A DNA stretch of 64,000 nt, taken from NCBI RefSeq assembly GCF_001884185.1, contig NZ_MAOE01000102.1:1-64000 (forward strand), in the 5' to 3' direction. Of the stretch, positions 36,319 through 45,067 are shown in pieces. Under the pieces are notes generated by a model that had not been told where the DNA came from, ran no database searches, and saw only the letters and a program-made list of their open reading frames with translations. Every line of letters starts with the position of its first letter. The first letter of the stretch is position 1. The stretch comes from Bacillus albus. Its GTDB lineage: Bacteria; Bacillota; Bacilli; Bacillales; Bacillaceae_G. The translations under genes and the position numbers were made by a program.

Positions 36319-37086
36319 ATGAAAACCATATTAAGTGTTGAAAAAATTGAAAAATATTATGGAAATAAAGATAACGTAACAAAGGCAATTGATAATATCA
36401 GCTTTAAAGTAGATGAAGGGGAATTCGTTGGAATCATGGGACCTTCAGGAAGTGGTAAAACTACGCTTCTTAACTGTATATCAACTATTGATAATGTTAC
36501 TACAGGAAAAATAATCATCAATAATAGTGACATTACTAGGTTAAAATCAAAAGCATTAGATAAATTCAGACGAAATGAGTTAGGCTTTATATTTCAGGAT
36601 TTTAACCTATTAGATACTCTTACAGCATATGAAAATATTGCTTTAGCGTTAACAATTAAAGGTGAAAAAAGTTCAGAAATAGATGGGAAAATAAAAGCAG
36701 TAGCAAAGTATTTGGAGATTGTAGAAGTTTTAAACAAATATCCTTATCAGATGTCAGGTGGACAAAAACAAAGGGTGGCGTCAGCAAGAGCAATCGTGAC
36801 AGATCCATCCTTAGTCCTTGCGGATGAACCAACCGGAGCGTTAGATTCTAAATCATCTAGATTATTACTGGAAAGATTTGAGAGTCTAAATGAAGATTTA
36901 AAGACAACAATTCTTATGGTTACGCACGATGCCTTTACAGCTAGCTATGCTCGTAGAATCCTTTTTATTAAAGATGGGGAAATCTTTAATGAGTTAGTCA
37001 GAGGAAATGATTCTCGAAAAGAATTCTTTAATAAAATTATCGAAGTAATCACGCTGCTTGGAGGTGATGATAATAATGTACTCTAA
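36319..37086 (+). CDS. BceA/YxdL-type ABC transporter ATPase
   Basis: A 255-residue cytosolic ATPase that pairs with the following permease to remove cell-wall-active peptide antibiotics from their target. Walker A is GPSGSGKTTLL, the Q-loop is FIFQDFNLLDTL, the signature is MSGGQKQRV and Walker B is LVLADEPTGAL, with a switch His in MVTHD. ATG 36319 is chosen 8 bases after AAAGGAG; an upstream GTG at 36310 overlaps that site. The stop overlaps the permease start by 11 bp. In the Bce family such transporters also act as the sensor for the kinase. Confidence 0.95.
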   Translation: MKTILSVEKIEKYYGNKDNVTKAIDNISFKVDEGEFVGIMGPSGSGKTTLLNCISTIDNVTTGKIIINNSDITRLKSKALDKFRRNELGFIFQDFNLLDTLTAYENIALALTIKGEKSSEIDGKIKAVAKYLEIVEVLNKYPYQMSGGQKQRVASARAIVTDPSLVLADEPTGALDSKSSRLLLERFESLNEDLKTTILMVTHDAFTASYARRILFIKDGEIFNELVRGNDSRKEFFNKIIEVITLLGGDDNNVL

Positions 37087-39058
37087 GATTGCCGTAAGTA
37101 ATGTAAAGAAGAGTTTTAAGGATTATGCTATATATTTCTTAACACTAACATTAGCTGTTTGTATATTTTATAGCTTTAATTCAATAGAGTCACAAAAGGC
37201 GCTTACTGAACTGAAGTATACAGGTTCATCATATATAAAAACGTTAACTAGTGCATTGGCTGGTGTATCAGTATTTGTATCCATCATATTAGGAAGTCTT
37301 ATATTATATGCGAGTAATTTTTTAATAAAGAAACGTAAAAAAGAATTAGGAATTTATATGACCTTAGGTATGGGAAAAAGAAGAATATCTAGCATATTAG
37401 TAACAGAGACCATAATAGTTGGAGCTATATCTTTAATTAGCGGACTTATACTAGGGATTACAGTATCACAAGCCTTATCTAGCTTGACTTTAAAGCTATT
37501 CGATTTATCGATGAATGAATATAAATTCGCAGTTTCGACAGGTGCTATAGGTAAGACTATATTGTACTTTGGTATCATGTTCTTACTTGTTATAATCTTT
37601 AATGTATTTGTTATTTCTAAATACAAGATTATCGATTTGTTAACAGCAAGTAAGAAAAATGAAGAGGTAAAATTTAAAAATCCTATTATATATCTAATGG
37701 TATTTATTTTATGCGTAATTTCGCTTGGCTATGCATATAAAACAATACTGAGCATAGGATTCAGGACAGATGATCCTATGTTCCTGCTAGCAATAATCCT
37801 TGGGATTTTAGGCACATTATTATTTTTCTTTAGTTTATCTGGATTCATCTTGTATATAGTAAAGAAAAATAAAAAGGTATATTTAAAAGAATTAAATATT
37901 TTTATAATTAAACAAATAAATAGTAAGGTGAATACGAATTTTTTATCCATGTCTCTCATTTGTTTAATGTTATTTCTTACAATAGGGATATTGTCTACTG
38001 GAATAAGTTTTAAACAAGCTACTGAAGAAGGACTTGAACAAGTAACGCCTTTTGATGCTAGCGTAAGGTTGTACAATGATGGTCAAAATAGCAATGAAGA
38101 TACGTTAAATAAGATTAAATCTAAAATAAGTAAAAATGAAAAATATATAGTTTACAATGAATATGATGCAGAGTTAAGCACAGGAGAATTGTTGAAATCT
38201 CGAGATAAAAAGCTTCAGCCATTTAACGTAAGCTTTGTTAAGGTATCTGATTATAATAAAATTCTCCAATTAAAGGGTGAAAAAGAAATAAATTTAAATA
38301 AGGATGAGGTTTTAATCTCATCAGATAAAGGTCCCGTAATTAAACCAATTAATAAAAAGTTGAAAGACAGTAATAAACTTAATATTAAAGGAAAAGAATA
38401 CTTGGTAAAACAAACTAAAGTTATAGAAGAAAATCTTCATACTACTAGTGGTTTTACAGATAATGCATGTACAATCATTATAAATGATGAATTTTTATCA
38501 GGTTATAAGATTCGTAAGTCATTTTTCAATGTAAATTATTTAGATAAAAACAGAGAAGAATATAATAAAAAGTATGATAAAATCGCCGAGGACTTTTTTA
38601 CGGCTGGATATCGGGATAATGGTATCCCATACGGGGTATCAAAGGATCAAACATACTCAGAATCCAAGGGGTTCACAGTTATGGTGCTGTATATCGGAAT
38701 ATATATTGGAATCGTATTCTTAATTACTAGCATGGCTGTATTAGCCCTTCAACAATTATCAGAGGCCAGTGATAGTATAGAAAGATATAAAGCCTTAAAG
38801 AGAATTGGTGCAAACGAAAGAATGATTAACAAAACAATTTTTGTGCAAACTTGCATATATTTTAGTCTTCCAGTTATTCTTGCATTGATTCACTCAGTGG
38901 TGGGAATTAAGATGATGAGTGACGCGATAAGTAATGTGTATGAACTAGATATTACCCTTCCAGCGCTAATGACCGCTTTCATATTTATTATAGTGTACGT
39001 AGGATATTTCTTTACAACATATGTAGGATATAAAAATATTGTTAAGAGTAATTTGTAA
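37076..39058 (+). CDS. BceB/YxdM-type permease (FtsX family)
   Basis: A membrane permease of 660 residues, normal for the Bce family, with about ten hydrophobic segments. An FtsX-type pair sits in the N-terminal half. A large extracellular domain (roughly 310-520) between helices 7 and 8 is the family hallmark and determines peptide specificity. The C-terminal FtsX domain ends FTTYVGYKN. ATG 37076 follows GGAGGTG at 9 bases. The extracellular domain is Lys/Asn/Glu-rich. Confidence 0.94.
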   Translation: MYSKIAVSNVKKSFKDYAIYFLTLTLAVCIFYSFNSIESQKALTELKYTGSSYIKTLTSALAGVSVFVSIILGSLILYASNFLIKKRKKELGIYMTLGMGKRRISSILVTETIIVGAISLISGLILGITVSQALSSLTLKLFDLSMNEYKFAVSTGAIGKTILYFGIMFLLVIIFNVFVISKYKIIDLLTASKKNEEVKFKNPIIYLMVFILCVISLGYAYKTILSIGFRTDDPMFLLAIILGILGTLLFFFSLSGFILYIVKKNKKVYLKELNIFIIKQINSKVNTNFLSMSLICLMLFLTIGILSTGISFKQATEEGLEQVTPFDASVRLYNDGQNSNEDTLNKIKSKISKNEKYIVYNEYDAELSTGELLKSRDKKLQPFNVSFVKVSDYNKILQLKGEKEINLNKDEVLISSDKGPVIKPINKKLKDSNKLNIKGKEYLVKQTKVIEENLHTTSGFTDNACTIIINDEFLSGYKIRKSFFNVNYLDKNREEYNKKYDKIAEDFFTAGYRDNGIPYGVSKDQTYSESKGFTVMVLYIGIYIGIVFLITSMAVLALQQLSEASDSIERYKALKRIGANERMINKTIFVQTCIYFSLPVILALIHSVVGIKMMSDAISNVYELDITLPALMTAFIFIIVYVGYFFTTYVGYKNIVKSNL

Positions 39059-39128
39059 AGAGATTAATTGTAGACAAGGTTTTAGTAAAATTCAGTAGTA
39101 AAAATAATAGAAGTAAAAGGTGATTATT

Positions 39129-39491
39129 TTGAAAAAAACGCTAATTGTTTTAAGTATTTTAAGTGGACTGTTATTCGCAGCAGTTGGAGGTTGGTACGGT
39201 TATAATAAACTGAAGTATGAAAAGTGTTACGTTAAAATAACAGAAAATAGTAAATCAGGTATTGTGAACCCTTCGACAGGATTCTTTGATTATAATCTAA
39301 TGGCATATGATAAAAAAGGAAATGAGATTCCTGTGAAATTTTGGGCTCAAAAAAAGCTGAAAGTAAATGCATATCTTGCTGTTGATGTATTTAAACCCTT
39401 GAATAAGGATTCAAATGATATAAACTCATATAAAGAGGTAACGGGAGAACAATTACCTGAAAAAGTGAAAGAAAAGTTAAATGTTAAATAA
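39129..39491 (+). CDS. YxeA-family protein (DUF1093)
   Basis: A 120-residue protein with one N-terminal hydrophobic segment (signal or anchor, about 4-22), then a small beta-rich domain (YVKITENSKSG, FFDYNLMAYDKKGNEIPVKFWA, AYLAVDVF). Length and motifs fit the YxeA family. In B. subtilis yxeA is the last gene of the yxdJKLM-yxeA operon, which responds to cationic peptides, so the location here fits. The start is TTG 39129 behind AAAAGGTGA. Confidence 0.82.
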   Translation: MKKTLIVLSILSGLLFAAVGGWYGYNKLKYEKCYVKITENSKSGIVNPSTGFFDYNLMAYDKKGNEIPVKFWAQKKLKVNAYLAVDVFKPLNKDSNDINSYKEVTGEQLPEKVKEKLNVK

Positions 39492-39687
39492 TAAATAAGG
39501 ATTCATGTAAAGAGGTATTTACTGAAAAGTAGGTACCTCTTTAATATAATCAAGAATGTAACAGGTGAAAATCCCTAATAAAACTAAATATGCATTTTCA
39601 TATTTAGTAGTTAAATATAGCTGTATATTTATATGAGATATTAGAGATAATATAATGGAAGGTGAAATAGATCGGTGGGGGAAATAT

Positions 39688-40359
39688 ATGAAAAAAATTA
39701 TGATTATTGAAGATGATGAAGTGATTAGAGAAGAATTGCAAAACTTTTTACAAAGATATGGATACGATGTAAAAGCTCCTATAGATTATATTAATATCAT
39801 GCAGTATGTTGAAAACGAAAATGCAGATCTTATATTGCTAGACATAAATCTTCCTGTGTTCGATGGATATTATATATGTAGAGAAATACGTAAAAATTCA
39901 GATGTTCCAATTATAATAGTTACAAGTAGGGACAATGAAGTAGATGAATTAATGAGTATGAATTTAGGTGCAGATGATTTTATTACAAAGCCCTATAATA
40001 CAGAAATATTATTAGCAAGGATAACAAATATCATGAAAAGAACATATGGAAGCTCGAAGACGAGTAATATGTTAAGTTACATGGATTTCCATTTAAATCT
40101 TTCCAATGCAAGCGTTATGTATAAAGATCAAGTGATAGAGTTAACGAAAAATGAAGTGAAAATCCTTTCCTATTTAATAAACAATAAGGGAAATATCGTA
40201 AAAAGGGAGTTCCTTATGGAACACTTGTGGAAATCAGATTATTTTGTAGATGACGGTACTTTAACTGTGAATATTACTAGATTACGAAAAAAACTTGAGG
40301 AGCTTGGTATCGAAAACCCAATCGAAACAAGAAGGGGATTAGGGTATATCATGCCATGA
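39688..40359 (+). CDS. BceR/YxdJ-type response regulator
   Basis: A 223-residue OmpR-type regulator of the Bce family. The receiver has IIEDDE, the phospho-Asp in LILLDINLP and the Lys in FITKPYN. The winged helix ends ETRRGLGYIMP. It probably binds the TTACA-N4-TGTAA box at 36202. ATG 39688 is preceded by GGTGGGGGAAA. The gene overlaps the kinase start by 4 bp (ATGA). Confidence 0.94.
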   Translation: MKKIMIIEDDEVIREELQNFLQRYGYDVKAPIDYINIMQYVENENADLILLDINLPVFDGYYICREIRKNSDVPIIIVTSRDNEVDELMSMNLGADDFITKPYNTEILLARITNIMKRTYGSSKTSNMLSYMDFHLNLSNASVMYKDQVIELTKNEVKILSYLINNKGNIVKREFLMEHLWKSDYFVDDGTLTVNITRLRKKLEELGIENPIETRRGLGYIMP

Positions 40360-41372
40360 GTATAGGTGAATTCATTAAAGACAAAGTGATAGTAATTATG
40401 TCTAATCTGCTGCTATTTCTTTTATTAGTAGCTGTGATGGTTATGATGGATTTTCATGCCCTGCTCATATTCTTTGTGTTTTGTATTTGGTTTTTGCCCT
40501 TATTTTCGTATATGGCTTTAGAGTGTATACAGGCTAAAGCGTATTATGATGAAGTTGACAGCATATTAGAAAGTTTAGATAAGAAATACCTACTTCCAGA
40601 AGTAATAAAGGAAGCTCATTTTATCCATGGGGAAAAACTAAATCATATACTGAAGCCAGTAAGTAGAGATATGCATGAGAAGGTGAAATACTACAAAGAT
40701 ATGCAGGTAGATTATAGGGAGTATATAGAAACATGGGTACATGAGATTAAAACCCCAATTGCTTCTACAAAGCTAATTATTGAAAATAATCAAAATGAAT
40801 TAACGAATAAAATAGACCTCCAAATCGATAGGATTGAGGGATTTGTAGAACAGGTGTTGTATTATTCCCGAAGTAACAATGTAAGCAAAGACTACATTAT
40901 TAAACCCATTCATCTTAATGATGCAGTAAGGAATGTCGTGAAAAAAAATTATAAAGATTTCATTCATAAGAAAATCAAACTAGATATAAAAGATATCAAT
41001 GAAATTGTATATAGTGATGGAAAATGGCTCGAGTTTATGCTCAATCAGATAATAGGGAACGCTGTAAAATATGCAAACAGTGAAACACCCATAATCAGCA
41101 TATATTCAGTTAAGAAAGCCAACTCAGTCATGTTAACTATAGAAGATAATGGAGTAGGGATTGTAGATAAAGATATAAATAGAGTGTTTGAAAAAGGATT
41201 TACAGGTGAAAATGGTAGAAGGTTTAGTAAAAGTACAGGTATGGGCTTGTATCTATGTGAAAAGCTTTGTTCCAAGCTAGGTATAAAAATTTCGATTGAC
41301 TCTAAAGTAAATATAGGTACTAAAGTTACATTTATAATTCCTTTGTCAGATACCATAAACGACTGTTTATGA
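40356..41372 (+). CDS. BceS/YxdK-type intramembrane-sensing histidine kinase
   Basis: A 338-residue kinase with two N-terminal transmembrane helices (about 13-31 and 34-53) joined by a loop of only a few residues, typical of intramembrane-sensing kinases. It has WVHEIKTPIAS (phospho-His), N-box NQIIGNAVKYA, G1 DNGVGI and G2 GMGLYLCEKL. Kinases of this group do not detect peptide themselves but through their ABC permease, which fits the gene order here. A terminator follows at 41449-41489. Confidence 0.94.
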   Translation: MSIGEFIKDKVIVIMSNLLLFLLLVAVMVMMDFHALLIFFVFCIWFLPLFSYMALECIQAKAYYDEVDSILESLDKKYLLPEVIKEAHFIHGEKLNHILKPVSRDMHEKVKYYKDMQVDYREYIETWVHEIKTPIASTKLIIENNQNELTNKIDLQIDRIEGFVEQVLYYSRSNNVSKDYIIKPIHLNDAVRNVVKKNYKDFIHKKIKLDIKDINEIVYSDGKWLEFMLNQIIGNAVKYANSETPIISIYSVKKANSVMLTIEDNGVGIVDKDINRVFEKGFTGENGRRFSKSTGMGLYLCEKLCSKLGIKISIDSKVNIGTKVTFIIPLSDTINDCL

Positions 41373-41448
41373 TGTTTTATTTATTTCTACCCAAATAGAG
41401 AAAAATACTATTCAAAATCAGTTCCAAAACTTCTTACCCCAAAAAAGC

Positions 41449-41489
41449 TTCTAACATATTAGTCATATACAATATGTTAGAAGCTGGAT
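41449..41489 (+). terminator. Terminator after the Bce-type module
   Basis: AGCTTCTAACATATT and its exact complement around a loop of about 10 bases, followed by a T-rich stretch. Confidence 0.75.
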
Positions 41490-41602
41490 ATTTTAAATGT
41501 TTTTTGGATTTAGGTCTTGATAACGAACGGAATCTATCACATATATTTTAGTGAGTCTAAGGGACATTAAATTTCAATTAGCAAAGCATATTGTTTTTAT
41601 TA

Positions 41603-41785
41603 TCAAATCTGTGCAACTGTTAACGCTGCAGAACGAATATCTACTGTACCAATTACTTCAACAGGTACAATTTGAATTAAATCACCAGGATTTAAGTTAA
41701 TTAGGTTGACGCCAACATGGTAGCGACAATGATAATGTGTAGTTTTTTCATTACCTTCTATTATATATGTAAACAAGATGAGAAA
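41603..41785 (-). pseudogene. C-terminal fragment of a spore-surface-type protein
   Basis: On the minus strand a frame with no start codon reads TTHYHCRYHVGVNLINLNPG, then DLIQIVPVEVIGTVDI, and ends LTVAQI before the stop. This beta-rich, stop-proximal stretch resembles the ends of BclA-like C-terminal (TNF-like) or other spore coat domains. An in-frame stop lies just upstream, so only a fragment remains. The rest of 41,373-42,073 has no other gene. Confidence 0.4.
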
Positions 41786-42073
41786 TTAGATTTGTTTAAT
41801 TCCCTAAATTGTATATAAATCATTAGCATCAATTTATTACTTTCCTATTAGTATTTTATCTCTACGTTATACTACATTACCTATTGCGAACTATAACAAA
41901 CACATATATTGTAACATACATTTTTTTGAGGAAACTTTAACCATTTATTGTTATAATTATATCTGCAATATTTTCCCAGGAGTGTTCCTATAAAGAACAA
42001 TAGGATAATGGACTACATACTAGGCACTCCCCTTCTTTAATACGTTCATAGAAATATAGAAAGGGTTTATGCG

Positions 42074-42349
42074 ATGGGACAATTTCAAAGTAATTTTCAA
42101 AACGCGGCACAAATCGCAACGCAAATGAGGGCAGCTTCGGATACAATCCAAAGTGCAACAAATCGTTCTATAACAAAAGCGACGCATACTACGCTATCTG
42201 TTAATTCCAAAGCACAAGAGGCGAACCAACAAACTTTAGATTTAACGAAACAATTTTCCAGCGCCTTTCAACAAGCGGTCGATAATATTCATTCGGTGGC
42301 CAAAGAGTTTGAAAGAATGGATCACGAGCTTCACAACACTTTTCGCTAA
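42074..42349 (+). CDS. WXG100-like small type VII secretion partner (TIGR04197/SACOL2603-like)
   Basis: A 91-residue, mostly helical, Gln/Ala/Thr-rich protein without a signal peptide. Size, composition and position directly before a DUF3958-like gene and an LXG toxin match the small alpha-helical partners that bind the LXG domain and help it into the ESX/type VII secretion system. The central WXG is not obvious. The ribosome binding site AAAGGG lies 9 bases upstream. Confidence 0.8.
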   Translation: MGQFQSNFQNAAQIATQMRAASDTIQSATNRSITKATHTTLSVNSKAQEANQQTLDLTKQFSSAFQQAVDNIHSVAKEFERMDHELHNTFR

Positions 42350-42390
42350 TGTGACCACCTTCGTAAAGATAAAACGGTAGGAGGAAAAAG

Positions 42391-42753
42391 ATGGATCGAG
42401 ATATCGAAAACAAAATCAAACAGTTAAATCAAAAGTTACGAAATGTATTTGAAGAACAGGACCGAAATCAATCCGCGATTCAAACTCAGGAACAAGCGGA
42501 AGTAGATTTTCACGAGTGGAAAGGTCGAAGCAATCGCTTATTTAACCGTATTTTAGAAACTTGGCACAGCGATAGAGAATTATCTCATTTTTTTATGAAT
42601 ATCCGTCAAGAAGCACAACACATTGAACGAAAACTTACATTCGAATTGGAAAACCAAAAAGAAACATTGTTTAAAGAGAAACGAGACCTTAATGACTTAG
42701 AAAATGACCTATCCTACCAGCAACAACAATTAGCAAGGGAGGTCAATGCATGA
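42391..42753 (+). CDS. DUF3958-like helical partner of the LXG toxin
   Basis: A 120-residue, highly charged, coiled-coil protein (Glu/Gln/Lys-rich) with WKGRSNRLF near the centre. This type is regularly found between a small WXG-like gene and an LXG toxin and is thought to serve as a second targeting factor. It has a strong site GGTAGGAGG and a 4-bp ATGA overlap with the toxin gene, so the two are translationally coupled. Confidence 0.82.
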   Translation: MDRDIENKIKQLNQKLRNVFEEQDRNQSAIQTQEQAEVDFHEWKGRSNRLFNRILETWHSDRELSHFFMNIRQEAQHIERKLTFELENQKETLFKEKRDLNDLENDLSYQQQQLAREVNA

Positions 42754-44243
42754 GTTTAAATATGTATTTGGGAGAAGTACATAGCCAAACTCAAAGCATG
42801 AATGCGGTATGTACGGCTACCATTCAAAGTATGGAACAAGCCATTCAGTCGATTGACGCTTTTGCAATTGATACTGTTCTACAAGGACAAACATATAGCA
42901 GTGCAAAATCATTTTTTGTACTGCTATATGTTTGTCCTTTAGCACAAGGAATCATTTACTTATGTGAAGAATTAATCCATCAAAATAATGCCTTTCCAAA
43001 CGATTTTCAATCACAAGTAGCTTCAACGGATGTTATCGAACAAGAAATAGAAGAACAAATTCGAGAGATTGACCGAATGATAACACAGATGGAAGTAATG
43101 AGCGAAATCATGCCAAGTACGCAGGCAATGATAGAAATTTATTATGCTATGAGACATAAGCTTCATGAAAAGTTAGAACATCTACATGAATTCAATTATA
43201 CTTCTAGTAATAATTATGATACCGCACTCCAACTAGCTGCGAGTATCGCGCAAGGTCTTGCGGAAGTTCAAAGTGGCAAAGGTTTTAGTCCTGCATCAGG
43301 AACATTTAGCACACAGGGATTAAATATGGAATGGATAGCTCCCATTCAACAAATTACAGGGGAAACAGTTCGCGAAGCTAAAATAAAAAAAGAAATTGAA
43401 GAAAGAATGGCTTTGCAAGAACAAGAAGCTAATAGACCATGGTATCAAAAAACAGCTATCGGCGCTTGGGAATTCTTCCAAGGAATTTGCAATTCTGCTG
43501 CTGAAAACTTTACAGGCGTGGAATTACCGATGGGTAATGAATTAGAAAACAAAACAACCTTTCAGGCTGGAAATCTTGTGGGGAATGTTGCATCAGGAGT
43601 AGAGGCTATTTTAGAAATTTTAGGCGGCATTGCTGTTGTAACTGGATCAAATGTTGGAACCGTATTGTTAGAAGGAGTAACTTTTGGGGCAGCATCACCA
43701 ATTGTTATTCCAGCCGATGTAGCTCTTACAGCAGCCGGAGCGGGTGTTGTTACACATGGTGGATTTGTATGGTATAATACGATTCAAAATAGTATTGATA
43801 CTCTTCGAAAAATCCAGACTTCTTCACCTTCTAGTGGGCAAGTTAATCAAATTAAAGGAAAAGGTGACCCTACCAGGGCATATGACTCAACTAAACCTAT
43901 GAGTCCATCAAATTATCCTAATCCAGATCCAGACTTTACGGTACCACCTGTAAGGTATGAGCCTAAAACAATAGAAGAAGTTGAGAGAATGAGAAAAGGT
44001 AAAGGTCCAACAACTAAAGCTACACATGGAGATAGAAATATAGAAGCACATCATAGAGATCAAAGGTCAACAAAAAATGATGGAATATTGGATGATTTAG
44101 AAGAATATACACATAGACGTGGTGGTAATCATACAAGGCACACAAAACCATCTGAACTTACTCCAGCAGAAAGAGCCAAGGAAATACGGGAACATCGGAA
44201 AAAACGTGGTAGTGAGTATGTTTTACCAGGAGAAGGTATTTAA
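42750..44243 (+). CDS. LXG-domain polymorphic toxin with C-terminal HNH/EndoVII-type nuclease
   Basis: A 497-residue type VII secretion effector. Residues 1-210 form the helical LXG domain (MSLNMYLGEVHSQ; TVLQGQTYSSAKSFF; CPLAQGI). The middle (about 250-340) is Gly/Ala/Val-rich and hydrophobic, as in many LXG toxins. The C-terminal 75 residues carry IEAHHRDQ, then DDLEEYTHRRGGNHTRH, a His-rich pattern of HNH/Endonuclease VII-fold toxins, so DNA or RNA cleavage in rival cells is likely. The next gene is a SUKH immunity protein. A perfect 20-bp inverted repeat lies within the coding sequence at 42883-42939. Confidence 0.88.
   Translation: MSLNMYLGEVHSQTQSMNAVCTATIQSMEQAIQSIDAFAIDTVLQGQTYSSAKSFFVLLYVCPLAQGIIYLCEELIHQNNAFPNDFQSQVASTDVIEQEIEEQIREIDRMITQMEVMSEIMPSTQAMIEIYYAMRHKLHEKLEHLHEFNYTSSNNYDTALQLAASIAQGLAEVQSGKGFSPASGTFSTQGLNMEWIAPIQQITGETVREAKIKKEIEERMALQEQEANRPWYQKTAIGAWEFFQGICNSAAENFTGVELPMGNELENKTTFQAGNLVGNVASGVEAILEILGGIAVVTGSNVGTVLLEGVTFGAASPIVIPADVALTAAGAGVVTHGGFVWYNTIQNSIDTLRKIQTSSPSSGQVNQIKGKGDPTRAYDSTKPMSPSNYPNPDPDFTVPPVRYEPKTIEEVERMRKGKGPTTKATHGDRNIEAHHRDQRSTKNDGILDDLEEYTHRRGGNHTRHTKPSELTPAERAKEIREHRKKRGSEYVLPGEGI
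42883..42939 (+). repeat. Perfect 20-bp inverted repeat inside the LXG toxin gene
   Basis: The arms are AAGGACAAACATATAGCAGT (42883-42902) and its exact complement (42920-42939), with a 17-base loop. The frame is open through both arms and encodes LXG-type residues. Confidence 0.9.
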
Positions 44244-44267
44244 AATTAAAAATAGAGGTGAAAACAA

Positions 44268-44693
44268 ATGAATTATAATGAAGTAGAGTCTATATTATCA
44301 AATATTCTAGAAAGAGAAACTGAGGTATTAGACAAGCCAACAGATAAAGAATGGAAAGAATTAAGTGATAAATTTAATTGCTCGTTTAGTAATGAATTTA
44401 AATATTTTATTGAGTTGATGACATTCTGGTCATTTCCAGGTGATATTTATAATATTTCAAAGGGTAAAACAAATGGAAATGATACACTAGAAGAGGTATA
44501 TAATTATGAAATGAGTAATGGTAATTGGGATTCAAATATGCTCCCATTCTATGGTATTGGAAATGGAGATTATTTTTGCTTACATAGATTAGAATCGAAG
44601 GTGTATTATTACTATGATGATAAAGGGAAATTCGAAGAATATTGCGATAGCTTCAAAGCATGGATAGAGGATTTACCAAATTTTTTAGCTTAA
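44268..44693 (+). CDS. SMI1/KNR4 (SUKH) family immunity protein
   Basis: A 141-residue acidic cytosolic protein with the SUKH pattern: helix, WKELSDKFNCSFSNEFKYFI, FPGDIYNIS, LPFYGIGNGDYFCL, KVYYYYDD and a C-terminal helix FKAWIEDL. SUKH proteins neutralise nuclease-type polymorphic toxins, and this gene is 24 bases after the LXG toxin. The site GAGGTG precedes the start. It presumably protects the producer against the HNH/EndoVII domain. Confidence 0.9.
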   Translation: MNYNEVESILSNILERETEVLDKPTDKEWKELSDKFNCSFSNEFKYFIELMTFWSFPGDIYNISKGKTNGNDTLEEVYNYEMSNGNWDSNMLPFYGIGNGDYFCLHRLESKVYYYYDDKGKFEEYCDSFKAWIEDLPNFLA

Positions 44694-44930
44694 AATCTGT
44701 TTGAAATGGACTTATTTAAAGTTACGACTCAAATACCTCACGAATTAGATGTGCAACCCAATTATATCTAACATTTGGGGTGCATTTCAATATAAGCATG
44801 CTCTTTGACAAGAAAGGTAGTTTTTAATGAATGGATACAAATAATGTTTTAATATCTGTTGCGAGTTCACGCTCATGATTTGCGGACTCGTACACACCTA
44901 CATCCGATGAAATAAAAGCCTACTTTAAGC

Positions 44931-44962
44931 GAAAACGCTCAGATTTTTCTGAGCGTTTTTTA
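44931..44962. terminator. Terminator in the 44,694-45,067 spacer
   Basis: AAAACGCTCAG-ATTTTTC-TGAGCGTTTTT, functional on either strand and placed between the immunity gene and the converging germination operon. No gene is visible in the spacer. Confidence 0.8.
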
Positions 44963-45067
44963 ATGTAATGTTTTATCAACCTAATTGTACTAACATCCCT
45001 CTTTAATTTTATATAATTTGCTTCACAAATAAATTAAAGAAGGAAAATTCCACTGAGAAATGCTAGA

